A stretch of 64,000 nucleotides of DNA from Bifidobacterium aerophilum (GCF_010667685.1 NZ_WHZW01000004.1:1-64000), one strand, 5' to 3'. Positions 18,602 through 26,793 are shown, numbered from the stretch's first letter. Translations and numbers: made by a program. Notes: a model not told the origin generated them from the sequence alone.

Positions 18602-18689
18602 TTATTCGTATGCGCGGTTGGAAGGAAGCGCGGCGGAGTGTGCCGCTGTCCCGCTCCATTGTCTGAACGGGTTGTTAGTGTGCGGAGCC

Positions 18690-18758
18690 ATGTGTTCTTT
18701 GTGTTGCATGATGGTGGGCGTCTGCCCGCAGACCGGCGGACTGCCCGGTCTGATCTAA
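18690..18758 (+). CDS. Candidate 22-residue Cys-rich leader peptide (uORF)
   Basis: A small ORF begins MCSLCC, has a fourth Cys at residue 12, and ends LPGLI. TAGTGT (18676-18681) ends 8 nt before its ATG, similar to the leaderless promoters of this region. Its 3' end overlaps a perfect 8-bp hairpin, CAGACCGG/CCGGTCTG at 18729-18752. Such features resemble Cys-responsive attenuators described in other actinobacteria, but the ORF is short and could be chance. The next gene, an MFS exporter, starts 196 bp further; 18759-18954 shows no other feature. Confidence 0.35.
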   Translation: MCSLCCMMVGVCPQTGGLPGLI

Positions 18759-18954
18759 CGGGCCGGCGGAGCCATGCCCGAAGTCGGGCGTGACCGAATC
18801 CGCATTGTTTCACCAATCCCGTCATTCATCATGTTCGTCGACATATGCCGTCGTGTGCCGATATGCGGTCCGAATCCCGCATGCGGTGCGATCATACGCA
18901 AGCGCGCCATCGATAACGGCTGTGTCCTGTTCGGAAAGCAACAACACCTCATCT

Positions 18955-20286
18955 ATGTCTCAACACACGCAATCCGTATCATCGTCTGAACCTGAAACCG
19001 ACCCTCGCGAGAACGGCTGGAAGCCGCGCGTCGCGCTGCTGCTCACGGGGCAGGCCTTCTCCCTGCTGGGATCCAGCATCGTGCAATACGCCCTGTGGTG
19101 GTGGATCGCCCTGGAATGGAAATCCGGCTGGTCCATGCTGTTCGCCACCGTGTTCGGCGTGCTGCCGCAGGGCGTCGTCTCGATCTTCGGCGGTTCGATG
19201 GCCGACCGTTACCGTCGCAAGCCGCTCATCATGCTGCCCGACCTCATCATCGCGGCCGTCACCATCGTCCTGTCATTCGCGTTCGCGCATGGCTGGGCCG
19301 GACTACCGCTGTTGTTCGTCGTGCTGCTCATCCGTTCGTCCGGCGGCGGCGTGCAGACGCCCGCCGTCCAATCGTTCATCCCCGACATCACGCCGACCGG
19401 CAAGCTGTTGCGCGTCAACTCGGTGTTCGGCATGATCAACTCGGCCAATATGATCGTCGCACCGGCCGTCGCCGCCGTGCTCATCAATGTCATGCCATTG
19501 TGGTCGATCCTGCTCATCGACGTGACGACCGCGGTGATCGGCGTCGGATTCGTCGCGTTGATCCGTGTGCCGGCCAAAGCCGCGACCGCGACGGCCGGTG
19601 CGATCGCCGGCGCTCCGGCCGCCGCGACCGATGCGCATCCGATCATCGCCGGCATCCGCCGTACGATGGACGACCTCAAGGCCGGATTCGCATACACGAT
19701 GCGCCACAACCACTTGAAGGGCGTGGTGCTCGGCGACGGCATGACCTGTCTGATGTCCGTCGCGCCGCTCAACCTCACGCTGCTGCTCATGACCCGCGAA
19801 TACGAGGGCATCGACCTGAACCTCGGCTTCGTGAACCTGACCACCGCATCCGACAAGCTCGCCGCCAACGAGCTGAGCCTGAGCATCGGCATGCTGCTCG
19901 GCGGCGTGTTCATGTCGACGATCGGCGTGAAGATCATCCGCAACAACATGCATGTGATCGCGCTCGGCATCGCCGCGGTCGGCGTCACGGTCGTGGGACT
20001 GGGACTTGCGCCCGGGCTGCTCAGCTATCTCATCATCAACGCGCTGTGCGGCGTCGCGTCGGCCGTGTGCGTCGGCCCGATGCGCACCGTCATCCAATCC
20101 GAGTCCGACGAGTCGATGGTCGGACGCGTATTCGGCCTCGACACCACGCTCGCCACGTTCGGCATGCCGGTGGGCATGCTCGTCTTCGCGCCGCTCGCCG
20201 ATATCATCCCGATCATGTGGGTGTTCGTCGCCGGCGGTCTGCTGACCCTGCCGGTCGCGTGGTATGTGTGGAAGCTGTCGAAATGA
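18955..20286 (+). CDS. MFS exporter, DHA3-like (12-TM)
   Basis: A 443-residue member of the MFS group that includes macrolide and siderophore exporters (MefA/EntS-like). The N-terminal RVALLLTGQAFSLLGSSIVQ, the WWWIAL segment and the loop GSMADRYRRKPLIMLPD are typical. An extra hydrophilic stretch (about residues 205-230) separates the two six-helix halves. The start MSQHTQSV at 18955 was chosen because the protein then begins shortly before the first membrane helix; no clear ribosome-binding site is seen, and in-frame starts further upstream give improbable sequence. A possible Cys-rich leader peptide precedes it. Substrate unknown. Confidence 0.8.
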   Translation: MSQHTQSVSSSEPETDPRENGWKPRVALLLTGQAFSLLGSSIVQYALWWWIALEWKSGWSMLFATVFGVLPQGVVSIFGGSMADRYRRKPLIMLPDLIIAAVTIVLSFAFAHGWAGLPLLFVVLLIRSSGGGVQTPAVQSFIPDITPTGKLLRVNSVFGMINSANMIVAPAVAAVLINVMPLWSILLIDVTTAVIGVGFVALIRVPAKAATATAGAIAGAPAAATDAHPIIAGIRRTMDDLKAGFAYTMRHNHLKGVVLGDGMTCLMSVAPLNLTLLLMTREYEGIDLNLGFVNLTTASDKLAANELSLSIGMLLGGVFMSTIGVKIIRNNMHVIALGIAAVGVTVVGLGLAPGLLSYLIINALCGVASAVCVGPMRTVIQSESDESMVGRVFGLDTTLATFGMPVGMLVFAPLADIIPIMWVFVAGGLLTLPVAWYVWKLSK

Positions 20287-20324
20287 CGATGCGATCAAGC
20301 GGGCCGTCGGCGCCGCTGAAATAA

Positions 20325-20381
20325 CGGATATGGCCGGTTCCCATGACCTCGCGATGGGGATCATGGGACCGGCCATATCCG
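20325..20381. terminator. Bidirectional terminator between convergent genes
   Basis: A long inverted repeat (left arm 20325-20346, right arm 20361-20381) starts with CGGATATGGCCGGT and mirrors as ACCGGCCATATCCG; a single unpaired base splits the inner CCCATGA/TCATGGG part. It serves both the MFS gene and the converging quinone reductase. Confidence 0.75.
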
Positions 20382-20400
20382 GTGAAGCCATCGGGCCGTC

Positions 20401-20922
20401 TTACTTGGCCAGCTGCTCCTTGTAGTTCTTGACCGCCTCGGCCAGCGCCTCATCGGTGATGCCGAACGCGCCGAACGTCACGAACGGCTTGACCCACGTC
20501 GCGCTGATGTAGTTCGCGGTGCCCTGGAACGGGACCAGCACCTGGTCGATCACGAACTTGTTCGCGCCGTCCGGCTGGTAGTTCGCCTCCGGCGAGCCGG
20601 TGGAGACCGCCACCTGGAACTTCTTGCCTTCGAATGCGTGGCCCTCGGAACCGTACGCCCAGCCATGCTGCAGCACCTCGTCTTCCCAGGTCTTGAGCAG
20701 CGCGGGGGCGGAGAACCACCACAACGGGAACTGGAACACGATGCGGTCGGCGGCCTCGATCGCCGCCTGCTCGGCCGCGACGTCGATCTTGCCATCCGGA
20801 TAGAGCGCGTACTCGTCGCGCACGGTCACGTTGTCCAGTTCGGCGGCCGCGTCGGCCAGCGCCTTGTTGACGTGGGACTGGGTGTTCAGACCCGGGTGGA
20901 ACACGAGAACCAAAGTCTTCAT
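20401..20922 (-). CDS. Flavodoxin-fold NAD(P)H:quinone oxidoreductase
   Basis: A 173-residue protein of the KefF/MdaB flavodoxin-like fold, expected to bind FMN or FAD and reduce quinones by two electrons. The start MKTLVLVFHPGLNTQSHVNK contains the phosphate-binding loop, and VFQFPLWWFSAPALLKTW with GHAFEGKKFQVAVSTGS are the classic family blocks. The start follows AAGGAGATCATC. A PadR-type operator copy lies 45 bp upstream, the same as before the neighbouring NADP reductase and padR, suggesting joint induction by an electrophile or phenolic compound. Confidence 0.88.
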   Translation of the reverse strand: MKTLVLVFHPGLNTQSHVNKALADAAAELDNVTVRDEYALYPDGKIDVAAEQAAIEAADRIVFQFPLWWFSAPALLKTWEDEVLQHGWAYGSEGHAFEGKKFQVAVSTGSPEANYQPDGANKFVIDQVLVPFQGTANYISATWVKPFVTFGAFGITDEALAEAVKNYKEQLAK

Positions 20923-20966
20923 GATGATCTCCTTAATATATGCGTAATGATGTCCGCTCCGTTCGG

Positions 20967-20986
20967 GATATCCCGGATCGAGATAC
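20967..20986. promoter_or_regulatory. PadR-type operator, copy 1
   Basis: GATATCCCGGATCGAGATAC matches the two operators around padR at 22686 and 22795 in at least 16 of 20 positions each. It lies in the promoter region of the quinone reductase. Bases 20987-21159 between it and the cupin promoter show no gene or recognisable site. Confidence 0.65.
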
Positions 20987-21159
20987 CACGAAACGAGCCA
21001 ACCGACATTGATACTACCTTCGCAGATGGCATGTCGTTTGGCGAGCCGCGTACGTTCTGAGCGAACACCGCCGTGGGCCGACGGCGTGCGGTGCGGGCTG
21101 ACGGATGCGGGTGCGATTCGCGTGACGGGTCGCCTTGCCCGCTGCGCGACGGTCGCGGG

Positions 21160-21189
21160 TTGACTTCGAGCGCTTGAAGTTTCTACCGT
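21160..21189 (+). promoter_or_regulatory. MerR-type promoter of the cupin gene
   Basis: TTGACT (-35, 21160-21165) and TACCGT (-10, 21184-21189) are 18 bp apart, longer than optimal. The near-perfect dyad ACTTCGAGCGCTTGAAGT (21163-21180) fills the spacer, as in MerR-activated promoters. The same layout occurs at 35999 and on the minus strand at 45701. Confidence 0.65.
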
Positions 21190-21271
21190 CGATGATGAGG
21201 CTGCGATCGTGACAATGACCTCGACATGATCACGGCGGAGAATCAAGGACAAAAGTCATCAAGGAGCCACC

Positions 21272-21670
21272 ATGGACAATCCGAGCGCATTCCCGATGGG
21301 CGCGCCGAACGACGCGTACGCGCAGTATTTCGAGGGCCAGAGCTATCTCGCGCCGCTCGCCGCCGACGACCAGGTGTCGGTGGCGAACGTCACGTTCGAA
21401 CCGGGCTGCACGAACCATTGGCATATCCACCACGGCGTGTGCCAGATCCTGCTTGCCGTGGGCGGTCGCGGCTACTACCAGATCGAAGGGCAGGAGCCGG
21501 TCGAACTGAAGCCCGGCGACGTGGCCTACATCCCGCCGGAGACGAAGCACTGGCATGGAGCGGCGCCGGCCGAGTCGTTCGCGCACGTGGCCATCATGCC
21601 CAAGGCCGAGGGCGCGTCGAACGAGTGGCTCGAGCCGGTGGATGAGGACGCCTACCGCGCCTTGGCGTAA
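21272..21670 (+). CDS. Small cupin-domain protein
   Basis: A 132-residue single-domain cupin. The first cupin motif appears as CTNHWHIHHGVCQILLAVGG, supplying metal-binding His residues, and the second as ELKPGDVAYIPPETKHWHGA. Small cupins of this type often sit beside carboxymuconolactone decarboxylase-like or quinone-detoxifying genes. ATG is preceded by AAGGAGCC. The gene is monocistronic, driven by a MerR-type promoter shared with an alcohol dehydrogenase and the DUF3737 operon, so a role in an aldehyde or redox stress response is plausible; its substrate is not known. Confidence 0.82.
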   Translation: MDNPSAFPMGAPNDAYAQYFEGQSYLAPLAADDQVSVANVTFEPGCTNHWHIHHGVCQILLAVGGRGYYQIEGQEPVELKPGDVAYIPPETKHWHGAAPAESFAHVAIMPKAEGASNEWLEPVDEDAYRALA

Positions 21671-21693
21671 GTCTCCGCGGCGTCTCGGCGTTT

Positions 21694-21867
21694 CAAGGCC
21701 GTAAGCCGGCATGATCGGTTCGATCTTGTTGGCTTACGGCCTTGTTCTTGCCCCGAAACGACCGTAAGTCAATGGGACGATCGTGATCCTGTCGACTTAC
21801 GGCCGCCGGAGCGGGTGGAAACGGCCGTAAGTCGACAGAGTCATCATGAAGATGCTGACTTACGGCC
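21694..21867. repeat. Array of three interrupted palindromes with 63-bp phase (GGCCGTAAGTC type)
   Basis: Three units have centres at 21719, 21782 and 21845, exactly 63 bp apart. Unit 1 has 14-bp perfect arms (21694-21707, 21731-21744). Unit 2 has core arms CCGTAAGTC/GACTTACGG (21762-21770, 21794-21802). Unit 3 has 11-bp arms (21823-21833, 21857-21867). The loop between equivalent arm ends is 23 bp in every unit, and the loops differ in sequence. The right arm of unit 2 and the left arm of unit 3 also form a perfect 16-bp stem, so alternative foldings exist. Confidence 0.85.
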
Positions 21868-21884
21868 TGTTGCCGGCCGAGTCG

Positions 21885-22505
21885 TTACCTGACGACCTTG
21901 AAGCCGCCGGTCCACGGGGTCTGCTCGGTCACGCCCAGGATGATCTGCAGCGCGCCGTAGCCTTCGAGATACTGCGCGCGCTTGAGCGGACCGGCGTCCA
22001 CGGTCTTGAGACCCGCACCCTCGATGAACGCGGCGACGGTCTTCTTGGCCGTTTCGCTGTCGGAGGCGAGCTGCACGACGGTCGGCGCGCCGTCGTTTTC
22101 GCCGGTGGCCAGCGTGGCGGCGAACGTGGTGTTGAAGCCTTTGACGACCGTGCTGTTCGGCAGCTTGGCGGCCACATATTCGGCGGCGGATTTGAAGCCG
22201 GCCGGCAGGGCGAGGTCGAAGGTGGTGAAGTCGATCGGGTTGGACACGTCGACCACGGTCTTGCCGGCCAGCTGGTCGGCGTAGGTGGCGAGAACCTCGT
22301 CGTAGGCCGGGAACGGCAGTGCGAGCACGACGATGTCGCCCGAGATGACGGCGTCGCCGAACTTCGCTCCGGCGACGCCTTCGGCAGCGGCGGCGGCCTT
22401 GTCCGGGTTGCGGTCGATGACCTGCACGCTCGCACCGGACTTGACGGCCAGTCCTGCGACCGCGGAGCCGATGTTGCCTGCGCCGAAGATGGTGATGCTG
22501 CTCAT
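21885..22505 (-). CDS. NADP-binding reductase, F420-dependent NADP oxidoreductase-like
   Basis: A 206-residue protein with an N-terminal Rossmann fold: ITIFGAGNIGSAVA is the dinucleotide-binding Gly motif, followed by VIDRNPDKA. The middle has DIVVLALPFPAYDEVL and VVDVSNPIDF, and the C-terminal part VVKGFNTTFA and ETAKKTVAAFIEGAGLKTVDAG, all typical of the NADPH-dependent F420 reductase / ProC-like group. Bifidobacteria are not known to use F420, so the true acceptor is uncertain. Start follows GAAAGGAACATCACC. A PadR operator lies upstream, and padR is divergently transcribed. Confidence 0.82.
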   Translation of the reverse strand: MSSITIFGAGNIGSAVAGLAVKSGASVQVIDRNPDKAAAAAEGVAGAKFGDAVISGDIVVLALPFPAYDEVLATYADQLAGKTVVDVSNPIDFTTFDLALPAGFKSAAEYVAAKLPNSTVVKGFNTTFAATLATGENDGAPTVVQLASDSETAKKTVAAFIEGAGLKTVDAGPLKRAQYLEGYGALQIILGVTEQTPWTGGFKVVR

Positions 22506-22685
22506 GGTGATGTTCCTTTCGGTGATGCCGCGTGCCGTACGTTGCATGTCGCGTGCGGACAGTGCGGTGGTTGTTGACTGTGGTGATTGTCGGGTGGTTG
22601 GTTTGGTTGTGGTCTTGCGATCGCGGCGGCGGAGGTTTGCCGTCCGCTGCGTTCGCGCTGATGCCAGTATGCGTCTCGGAAAGAG

Positions 22686-22705
22686 ATATTTCAAATCGAG
22701 ATATA
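22686..22705. promoter_or_regulatory. PadR-type operator, copy 2
   Basis: GATATTTCAAATCGAGATAT, located 180 bp upstream of the NADP reductase start and between the divergent reductase and padR genes. Pattern shared with copies 1 and 3: GATATYYCRRATYGAGATAY. Confidence 0.65.
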
Positions 22706-22794
22706 TCAGAAAGATTTATGGCTTGCATTGAATCGGCATGATTCCGCCGATCGTGGACTATCGCGGAATGTTTGTCGTCGGCGTGTCGTTCTGA

Positions 22795-22814
22795 GATATC
22801 TCGGATTGAGATAT
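22795..22814. promoter_or_regulatory. PadR-type operator, copy 3 (autoregulation)
   Basis: GATATCTCGGATTGAGATAT directly abuts and overlaps the TATTAT -10 box (22812-22817) of padR, so binding should repress its own gene. Confidence 0.7.
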
Positions 22815-22823
22815 TATGAACGT

Positions 22824-23348
22824 ATGATGAACACGATAGAAATCATGACCCTGGGCTTCCTGAGCGAGGAGCCGCTATGCGGCTACCGCCTGCGCAAGAA
22901 GATGGAACAGCTGCAGGGCTACATGCAGGCCGTTTCCGACGGCACATTGCATTCGGTGACGAACAAGTTCGTCAAGGCCGGCTACATCGGCGAGACCTTC
23001 ACCGTCGTCAACGGCCGGCGCCTGCGCGAATTCCACCTCGAACCCGCCGGCCGCGAGCGGCTGATCGAGGAACTGAAAAACACCAGCGGCTACAACCTCA
23101 CCAACATCACCAAATGGGCGGTGGTCCTTTCGTTCCTCTCCGTCATCCCCGACGAGGCCGACCGTCGCGCCGTGCTGCGACGCCGTCTCGACTCGCTGGG
23201 CTGTGACGTACGCCGGCTGTACAGCGACGGCGAAGGCCCGATCGACAACGACAAGGTCGCCGACAAGTACCGCCGCGCGGTGCTGATGATCCACGACGCC
23301 GAAATCGACGCCGAACGCCAATGGCTCCAACGCGAGCTCGGCGAGTGA
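22824..23348 (+). CDS. PadR-family transcriptional regulator
   Basis: A 174-residue PadR regulator with a winged-helix N-terminus (MTLGFLSEEPLCGYRLRKKM and LHSVTNKFVKAGYIGE) and the longer Vir-like C-terminal dimerisation helix region (residues 95-174). Its recognisable partner genes by operator are the quinone reductase and the NADP reductase upstream, and probably the MFS exporter that begins 78 bp downstream. ATG at 22824 is 6 nt after TATTAT, fitting leaderless expression; a second ATG follows immediately. A paralogue occurs at 42937 next to a MATE exporter. Confidence 0.88.
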   Translation: MMNTIEIMTLGFLSEEPLCGYRLRKKMEQLQGYMQAVSDGTLHSVTNKFVKAGYIGETFTVVNGRRLREFHLEPAGRERLIEELKNTSGYNLTNITKWAVVLSFLSVIPDEADRRAVLRRRLDSLGCDVRRLYSDGEGPIDNDKVADKYRRAVLMIHDAEIDAERQWLQRELGE

Positions 23349-23426
23349 GTTTCACGTAACATTCGCCGGTACGATGACACATTGTTTGACATGCAACAAT
23401 CGTCGTCGCAACGGAGGATGCGCCCC

Positions 23427-24989
23427 ATGACCGAACACGCAACAAGAAACGGCGGCATGCCGGAGGACAGGCCGGAACAGTCCGGGCAAGAACGATCCGA
23501 ACGGTCCACGTCGGCCGACGTTCGTCGACCGTCGGAGACGGACGCACGTTCGGGTGCACGGCCGGCCAACGCCAAACGACCCGTGCCCGCGGCCATCATC
23601 GTGTGCGTGGTCGCGCTCGCGATCCTCACGTTCCTCGGCATCCTGTCGGAAACATCGCTCAACATCGCCTACTCCACGCTCATGCAGGAGTTCGCGGTCG
23701 ACGCGTCCACCGTGCAATGGCTCACCACCGGCTACCTGCTGCTGCTATCGGTCGCGATCCCCAGCTCGCCGTTCATGGTGCGCCGCTTCGCCACGAAGAC
23801 ACTGTTCGTCACGGCGGTCGTGATCTTCGCCGCCGGCACGCTGATCGGCGCGTTCGCCGTCAGCTTCCCGATGTTGCTCGCCGCGCGACTCGTCATGGCG
23901 CTCGGCACCGGCATCTCGCTGCCGCTCATCACCAACATCATCCTCGAGAAGGCGCCGCTCGAACAGCGCGGCGCGATGCTCGGCATCGTCAGTCTCGTCA
24001 CCTGCGCCGCGCCGGCCATCGGCCCGGTGTTCGGCGGCGTGGTCATGGAATGGCTCGACTGGCATTGGATCTTCTACACGATGCTGCCGTTCCTGCTCGT
24101 CGCGTTCCTGCTCGGCATGGCGACCGTGCCGGAGATCCGCCATTCCGGCGACGCCGAACAGGCGACGATCAGCGTGCCGTCGCTGCTGCTGGTCGCCGCC
24201 GGGCTCGCCGGCCTGATCGTCGCGGTGAGCTTCTTCGCCAGCTGGAACGGCGACTGGCGGTTCTGGCTGACCCTGGCCGCGAGCGTGGCGGTGCTGGCGG
24301 TATTCGTACTCGTGCAGCTGCGCATGACGCGGCCGTTGGTCGAGGTGCGCGTGTTTGCCTATTCCGGTTTCTCGCTCGGCATGCTGATCCTGCTCATGGC
24401 GTCCGGCGGCGTGCTCGGACTGAACTTCATGCTGCCGATCCTGCTGCAACGCGGCTTCGGACTGGGCAGTCTGCCCGCGGCGTTGACCTTGTTGCCGGGT
24501 GCGGTGGTCGGCGCGATCGCGGCGCCGATGATCGGCGGCGCGTTGAAACGCCATTTCCCGCCGAAGTTCATCGTGACCGGGTTTGTGGTCGTCGCGGCGA
24601 TGGACGTGGTGCTCGTCGTGGCGTCCGGCAGCGTGGCGGCGGTGGCCGTCGCCTACGCGGTGTTCATGGCGTTCTCCGGATTCGTGCTCGTGCCCGATCA
24701 GACCCACGCGCTCAACCAGCTGCCCGCGCGGCTCAACGCCGACGGATCCGCGGTGATGAACACCGTGCAGCAGCTCGCCGGCGCGATCGGCACGGCCGTG
24801 GCCAGCGCGCTGCTGTCCGAGTTCTCCGCCGCCGCGGCCCGGGGCGGCGCGGACGAGGCCGCGTCCTATGTGCGGGGATTTTCGTCAAGCATGTGGGTGC
24901 TGGCCGGCATGGCCGTGGTCGGCGTCGCGCTCGCCGCGCTCATGTTCCGGTTCTCGACGCGGCGGTCGCCGGAACTGGTCGAGGCGTAG
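23427..24989 (+). CDS. MFS drug exporter, DHA2 family
   Basis: A 520-residue, 14-TM EmrB/QacA-type antiporter. After about 65 hydrophilic residues come the first helix, VQWLTTGYLLLLSVAIPSS, and the motif C-like GPVFGGVVMEWLDW. The start was placed at 23427, 9 nt after GGAGG. It follows padR on the same strand, an arrangement common for multidrug pumps and their repressors. Its stop is 3 bp from the stop of the converging exporter at 24993, leaving no room for a terminator between them. Confidence 0.86.
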   Translation: MTEHATRNGGMPEDRPEQSGQERSERSTSADVRRPSETDARSGARPANAKRPVPAAIIVCVVALAILTFLGILSETSLNIAYSTLMQEFAVDASTVQWLTTGYLLLLSVAIPSSPFMVRRFATKTLFVTAVVIFAAGTLIGAFAVSFPMLLAARLVMALGTGISLPLITNIILEKAPLEQRGAMLGIVSLVTCAAPAIGPVFGGVVMEWLDWHWIFYTMLPFLLVAFLLGMATVPEIRHSGDAEQATISVPSLLLVAAGLAGLIVAVSFFASWNGDWRFWLTLAASVAVLAVFVLVQLRMTRPLVEVRVFAYSGFSLGMLILLMASGGVLGLNFMLPILLQRGFGLGSLPAALTLLPGAVVGAIAAPMIGGALKRHFPPKFIVTGFVVVAAMDVVLVVASGSVAAVAVAYAVFMAFSGFVLVPDQTHALNQLPARLNADGSAVMNTVQQLAGAIGTAVASALLSEFSAAAARGGADEAASYVRGFSSSMWVLAGMAVVGVALAALMFRFSTRRSPELVEA

Positions 24990-24992
24990 CGG

Positions 24993-26471
24993 TCAACGTC
25001 GCCCGTCGCGCACCAGCAGCGACAACGCGAACGCGACGATCGACGTGACGGTCGAGACGACGAACACCGCATCCACGCCGTGCGCGAGTCCCGCGGCCGC
25101 CGAACCGGCCGCCGACGCCGGCAGGGTATTCGTCGTCATGACCGTGAAGCAGATCGCGATGCCGATCGCCGCGCACGTCTGCCGCAGCGTGTTGTTCATC
25201 GCCGTGCCGTGCGGGATCAGCGGCCCGGTCAACTGGTTGAGCGCGGTCGTGGTCAGCGGCATCAGGCAGAACGCGACGCCGGTCATCATCAGTGTGAAGC
25301 ACACGGCCGGATACCACGCCGGCGTGTCAGCATCCATCCGCGACAGCGCGAACGACGCGGCCGCGATGACGGCGATTGCCGGGGGAGCGATGCGACGGAT
25401 GCCGACCCGGTCGAACAGGCGGCCGGCGACCGGGTTGAACACGCCCTCGGCGATGCCGCCGCCCGCCAGCAGCAGGCCGGACTGCAGCGCGGTCATCCCC
25501 AGCACGTTCTGAATGAACATCGGCAGGATGTTCATCGTCGCGATGAACGTGACGAACACCAGCACGATCACGATCATCGGCAATGTGAACATCGGCCGCG
25601 CGAACACGCGGAAGTCGAGCAGCGGACGCGGCAGGCGCAGCTGACGCACGACGAACGCGACCAGTGCGACCGCGCCGACCGCCAGCGAGACAAGCGTGTC
25701 GGTCGCGGCCCAGCCGGACTGACCGGCCAGCGAGAACCCGAGCAGCAGGCCGCCGAAGCCGAGCGTCGACAGCGTGACCGACGGCACGTCGATCGTCGGA
25801 TCGGTCTGCGGCGTGACGTTGCGCACCGTCGGGATCGCGGCGACGAGCACGGCCACGGCGATCACGACGAGCGGCACGAACAGGAAACGCCACGGCAGCA
25901 GGTCGATGATCAAGCCGGACAAGGTCGGTCCGATCGCCGGAGCGAACGCGATGACCATGCCGAACCAGCCCATCGCCGTGCCGCGCTGGCTCGGCGGGAA
26001 CGTGAGGAACAGCACGGTCTGCAGCAGCGGCATGAGGATGCCCGCGCCGGTGGCCTGCAGCACGCGGCCGGCCAGCAGCACCCAGAAACCAGGCGCGCAC
26101 AGGCATACCAGCGTGCCGAACAGGAACATGCCGATCGCGTAGAGGAACAGCTGGCGCGTGGTGAACCGTTGGATGAGGAACGCGGTGACCGGGATCATGA
26201 TGCCGTTGGTGAGCATGAACCCGGTGCTCAGCCACTGCGCGGTATTGCTGGTGACGCCGAAGTCGAGCATGAGATGCGGCAGGGCGCTCGTCATGAGCGT
26301 CTGGTTGAGAATGGCGGTGAACGAGCCGATCATCATGATGACGATCGGCAGGATCGGATGATCGGCGGGCATCGATCGCCTGCGATCCGGCGACGCGGCG
26401 GTCTCGTGCGGTTGCGTCGCGCGTTGCGCCGTGTGCGATGACGTGATCTGCGACATGTGCGAATCAGACAT
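24993..26471 (-). CDS. MFS drug exporter, DHA2 family
   Basis: A 492-residue, 14-TM exporter of the EmrB family, with TAQWLSTGFMLTNGIMIPVT, GPTLSGLIIDLLPWRFLF and a loop QRFTTRQLF as family blocks. The start MSDSHMSQI at 26471 follows GGAAGGGACAACC; an upstream in-frame ATG at 26528 lacks a ribosome-binding site. It converges on another DHA2 exporter. A 9-bp inverted repeat flanks its likely -10 region at 26602-26638. Confidence 0.86.
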   Translation of the reverse strand: MSDSHMSQITSSHTAQRATQPHETAASPDRRRSMPADHPILPIVIMMIGSFTAILNQTLMTSALPHLMLDFGVTSNTAQWLSTGFMLTNGIMIPVTAFLIQRFTTRQLFLYAIGMFLFGTLVCLCAPGFWVLLAGRVLQATGAGILMPLLQTVLFLTFPPSQRGTAMGWFGMVIAFAPAIGPTLSGLIIDLLPWRFLFVPLVVIAVAVLVAAIPTVRNVTPQTDPTIDVPSVTLSTLGFGGLLLGFSLAGQSGWAATDTLVSLAVGAVALVAFVVRQLRLPRPLLDFRVFARPMFTLPMIVIVLVFVTFIATMNILPMFIQNVLGMTALQSGLLLAGGGIAEGVFNPVAGRLFDRVGIRRIAPPAIAVIAAASFALSRMDADTPAWYPAVCFTLMMTGVAFCLMPLTTTALNQLTGPLIPHGTAMNNTLRQTCAAIGIAICFTVMTTNTLPASAAGSAAAGLAHGVDAVFVVSTVTSIVAFALSLLVRDGRR

Positions 26472-26601
26472 GGTTGTCCCTTCCGTGAAGTGCGAATGGT
26501 GGTCCCAGCTGATTTCGGTCAACGTCATGATGTGCGGTGCGCGGCCGTTCGTCGAAGATCGATGATGGTCGCCATCGCGTGACGCCGTAGCCCCTGCCGG
26601 T

Positions 26602-26638
26602 CGATGTCATGGCCAGTCTACTGCGGGCGATGACATCG
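26602..26638. promoter_or_regulatory. Operator candidate flanking the promoter of the minus-strand MFS gene
   Basis: CGATGTCAT (26602-26610) and ATGACATCG (26630-26638) are perfect 9-bp inverted arms 19 bp apart. The minus-strand sequence between them contains TAGACT, a plausible -10 box. Confidence 0.5.
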
Positions 26639-26711
26639 TCGGATTTGATTGACGTTTGGTTTGCCCGCGTGGATCGCGGATGTTCGTGACGGATTGCGGC
26701 GCGCTTGTGGA

Positions 26712-26745
26712 AAGCGCTTGCTGATGGCGGATCGCCGAGTACAGT
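26712..26745 (+). promoter_or_regulatory. Promoter with LacI-family operator before the DUF4432 gene
   Basis: GGAAAGCGCTTGC contains the AAGCGCTT core (26712-26719) typical of LacI-family operators. It overlaps the -35 box TTGCTG (26718-26723), with TACAGT (26740-26745) as -10 at 16-bp spacing. This suggests repression by a sugar-sensing LacI regulator outside the window. Confidence 0.65.
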
Positions 26746-26793
26746 GTGGGAGAGGAAAATGTCACGGCGTCACGCCGCTACAAGGAGGTACAC

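Noticed and set aside
21694..21867. CRISPR-like array
   Set aside because: Units recur at a regular 63 bp, but the repeats are paired inverted arms and not identical direct repeats, there are only three units, and no cas gene is present.
21885..22505. True F420-dependent enzyme
   Set aside because: The fold matches that family, but nothing in the window supports F420 synthesis or use, so only an NADP-binding reductase is claimed.
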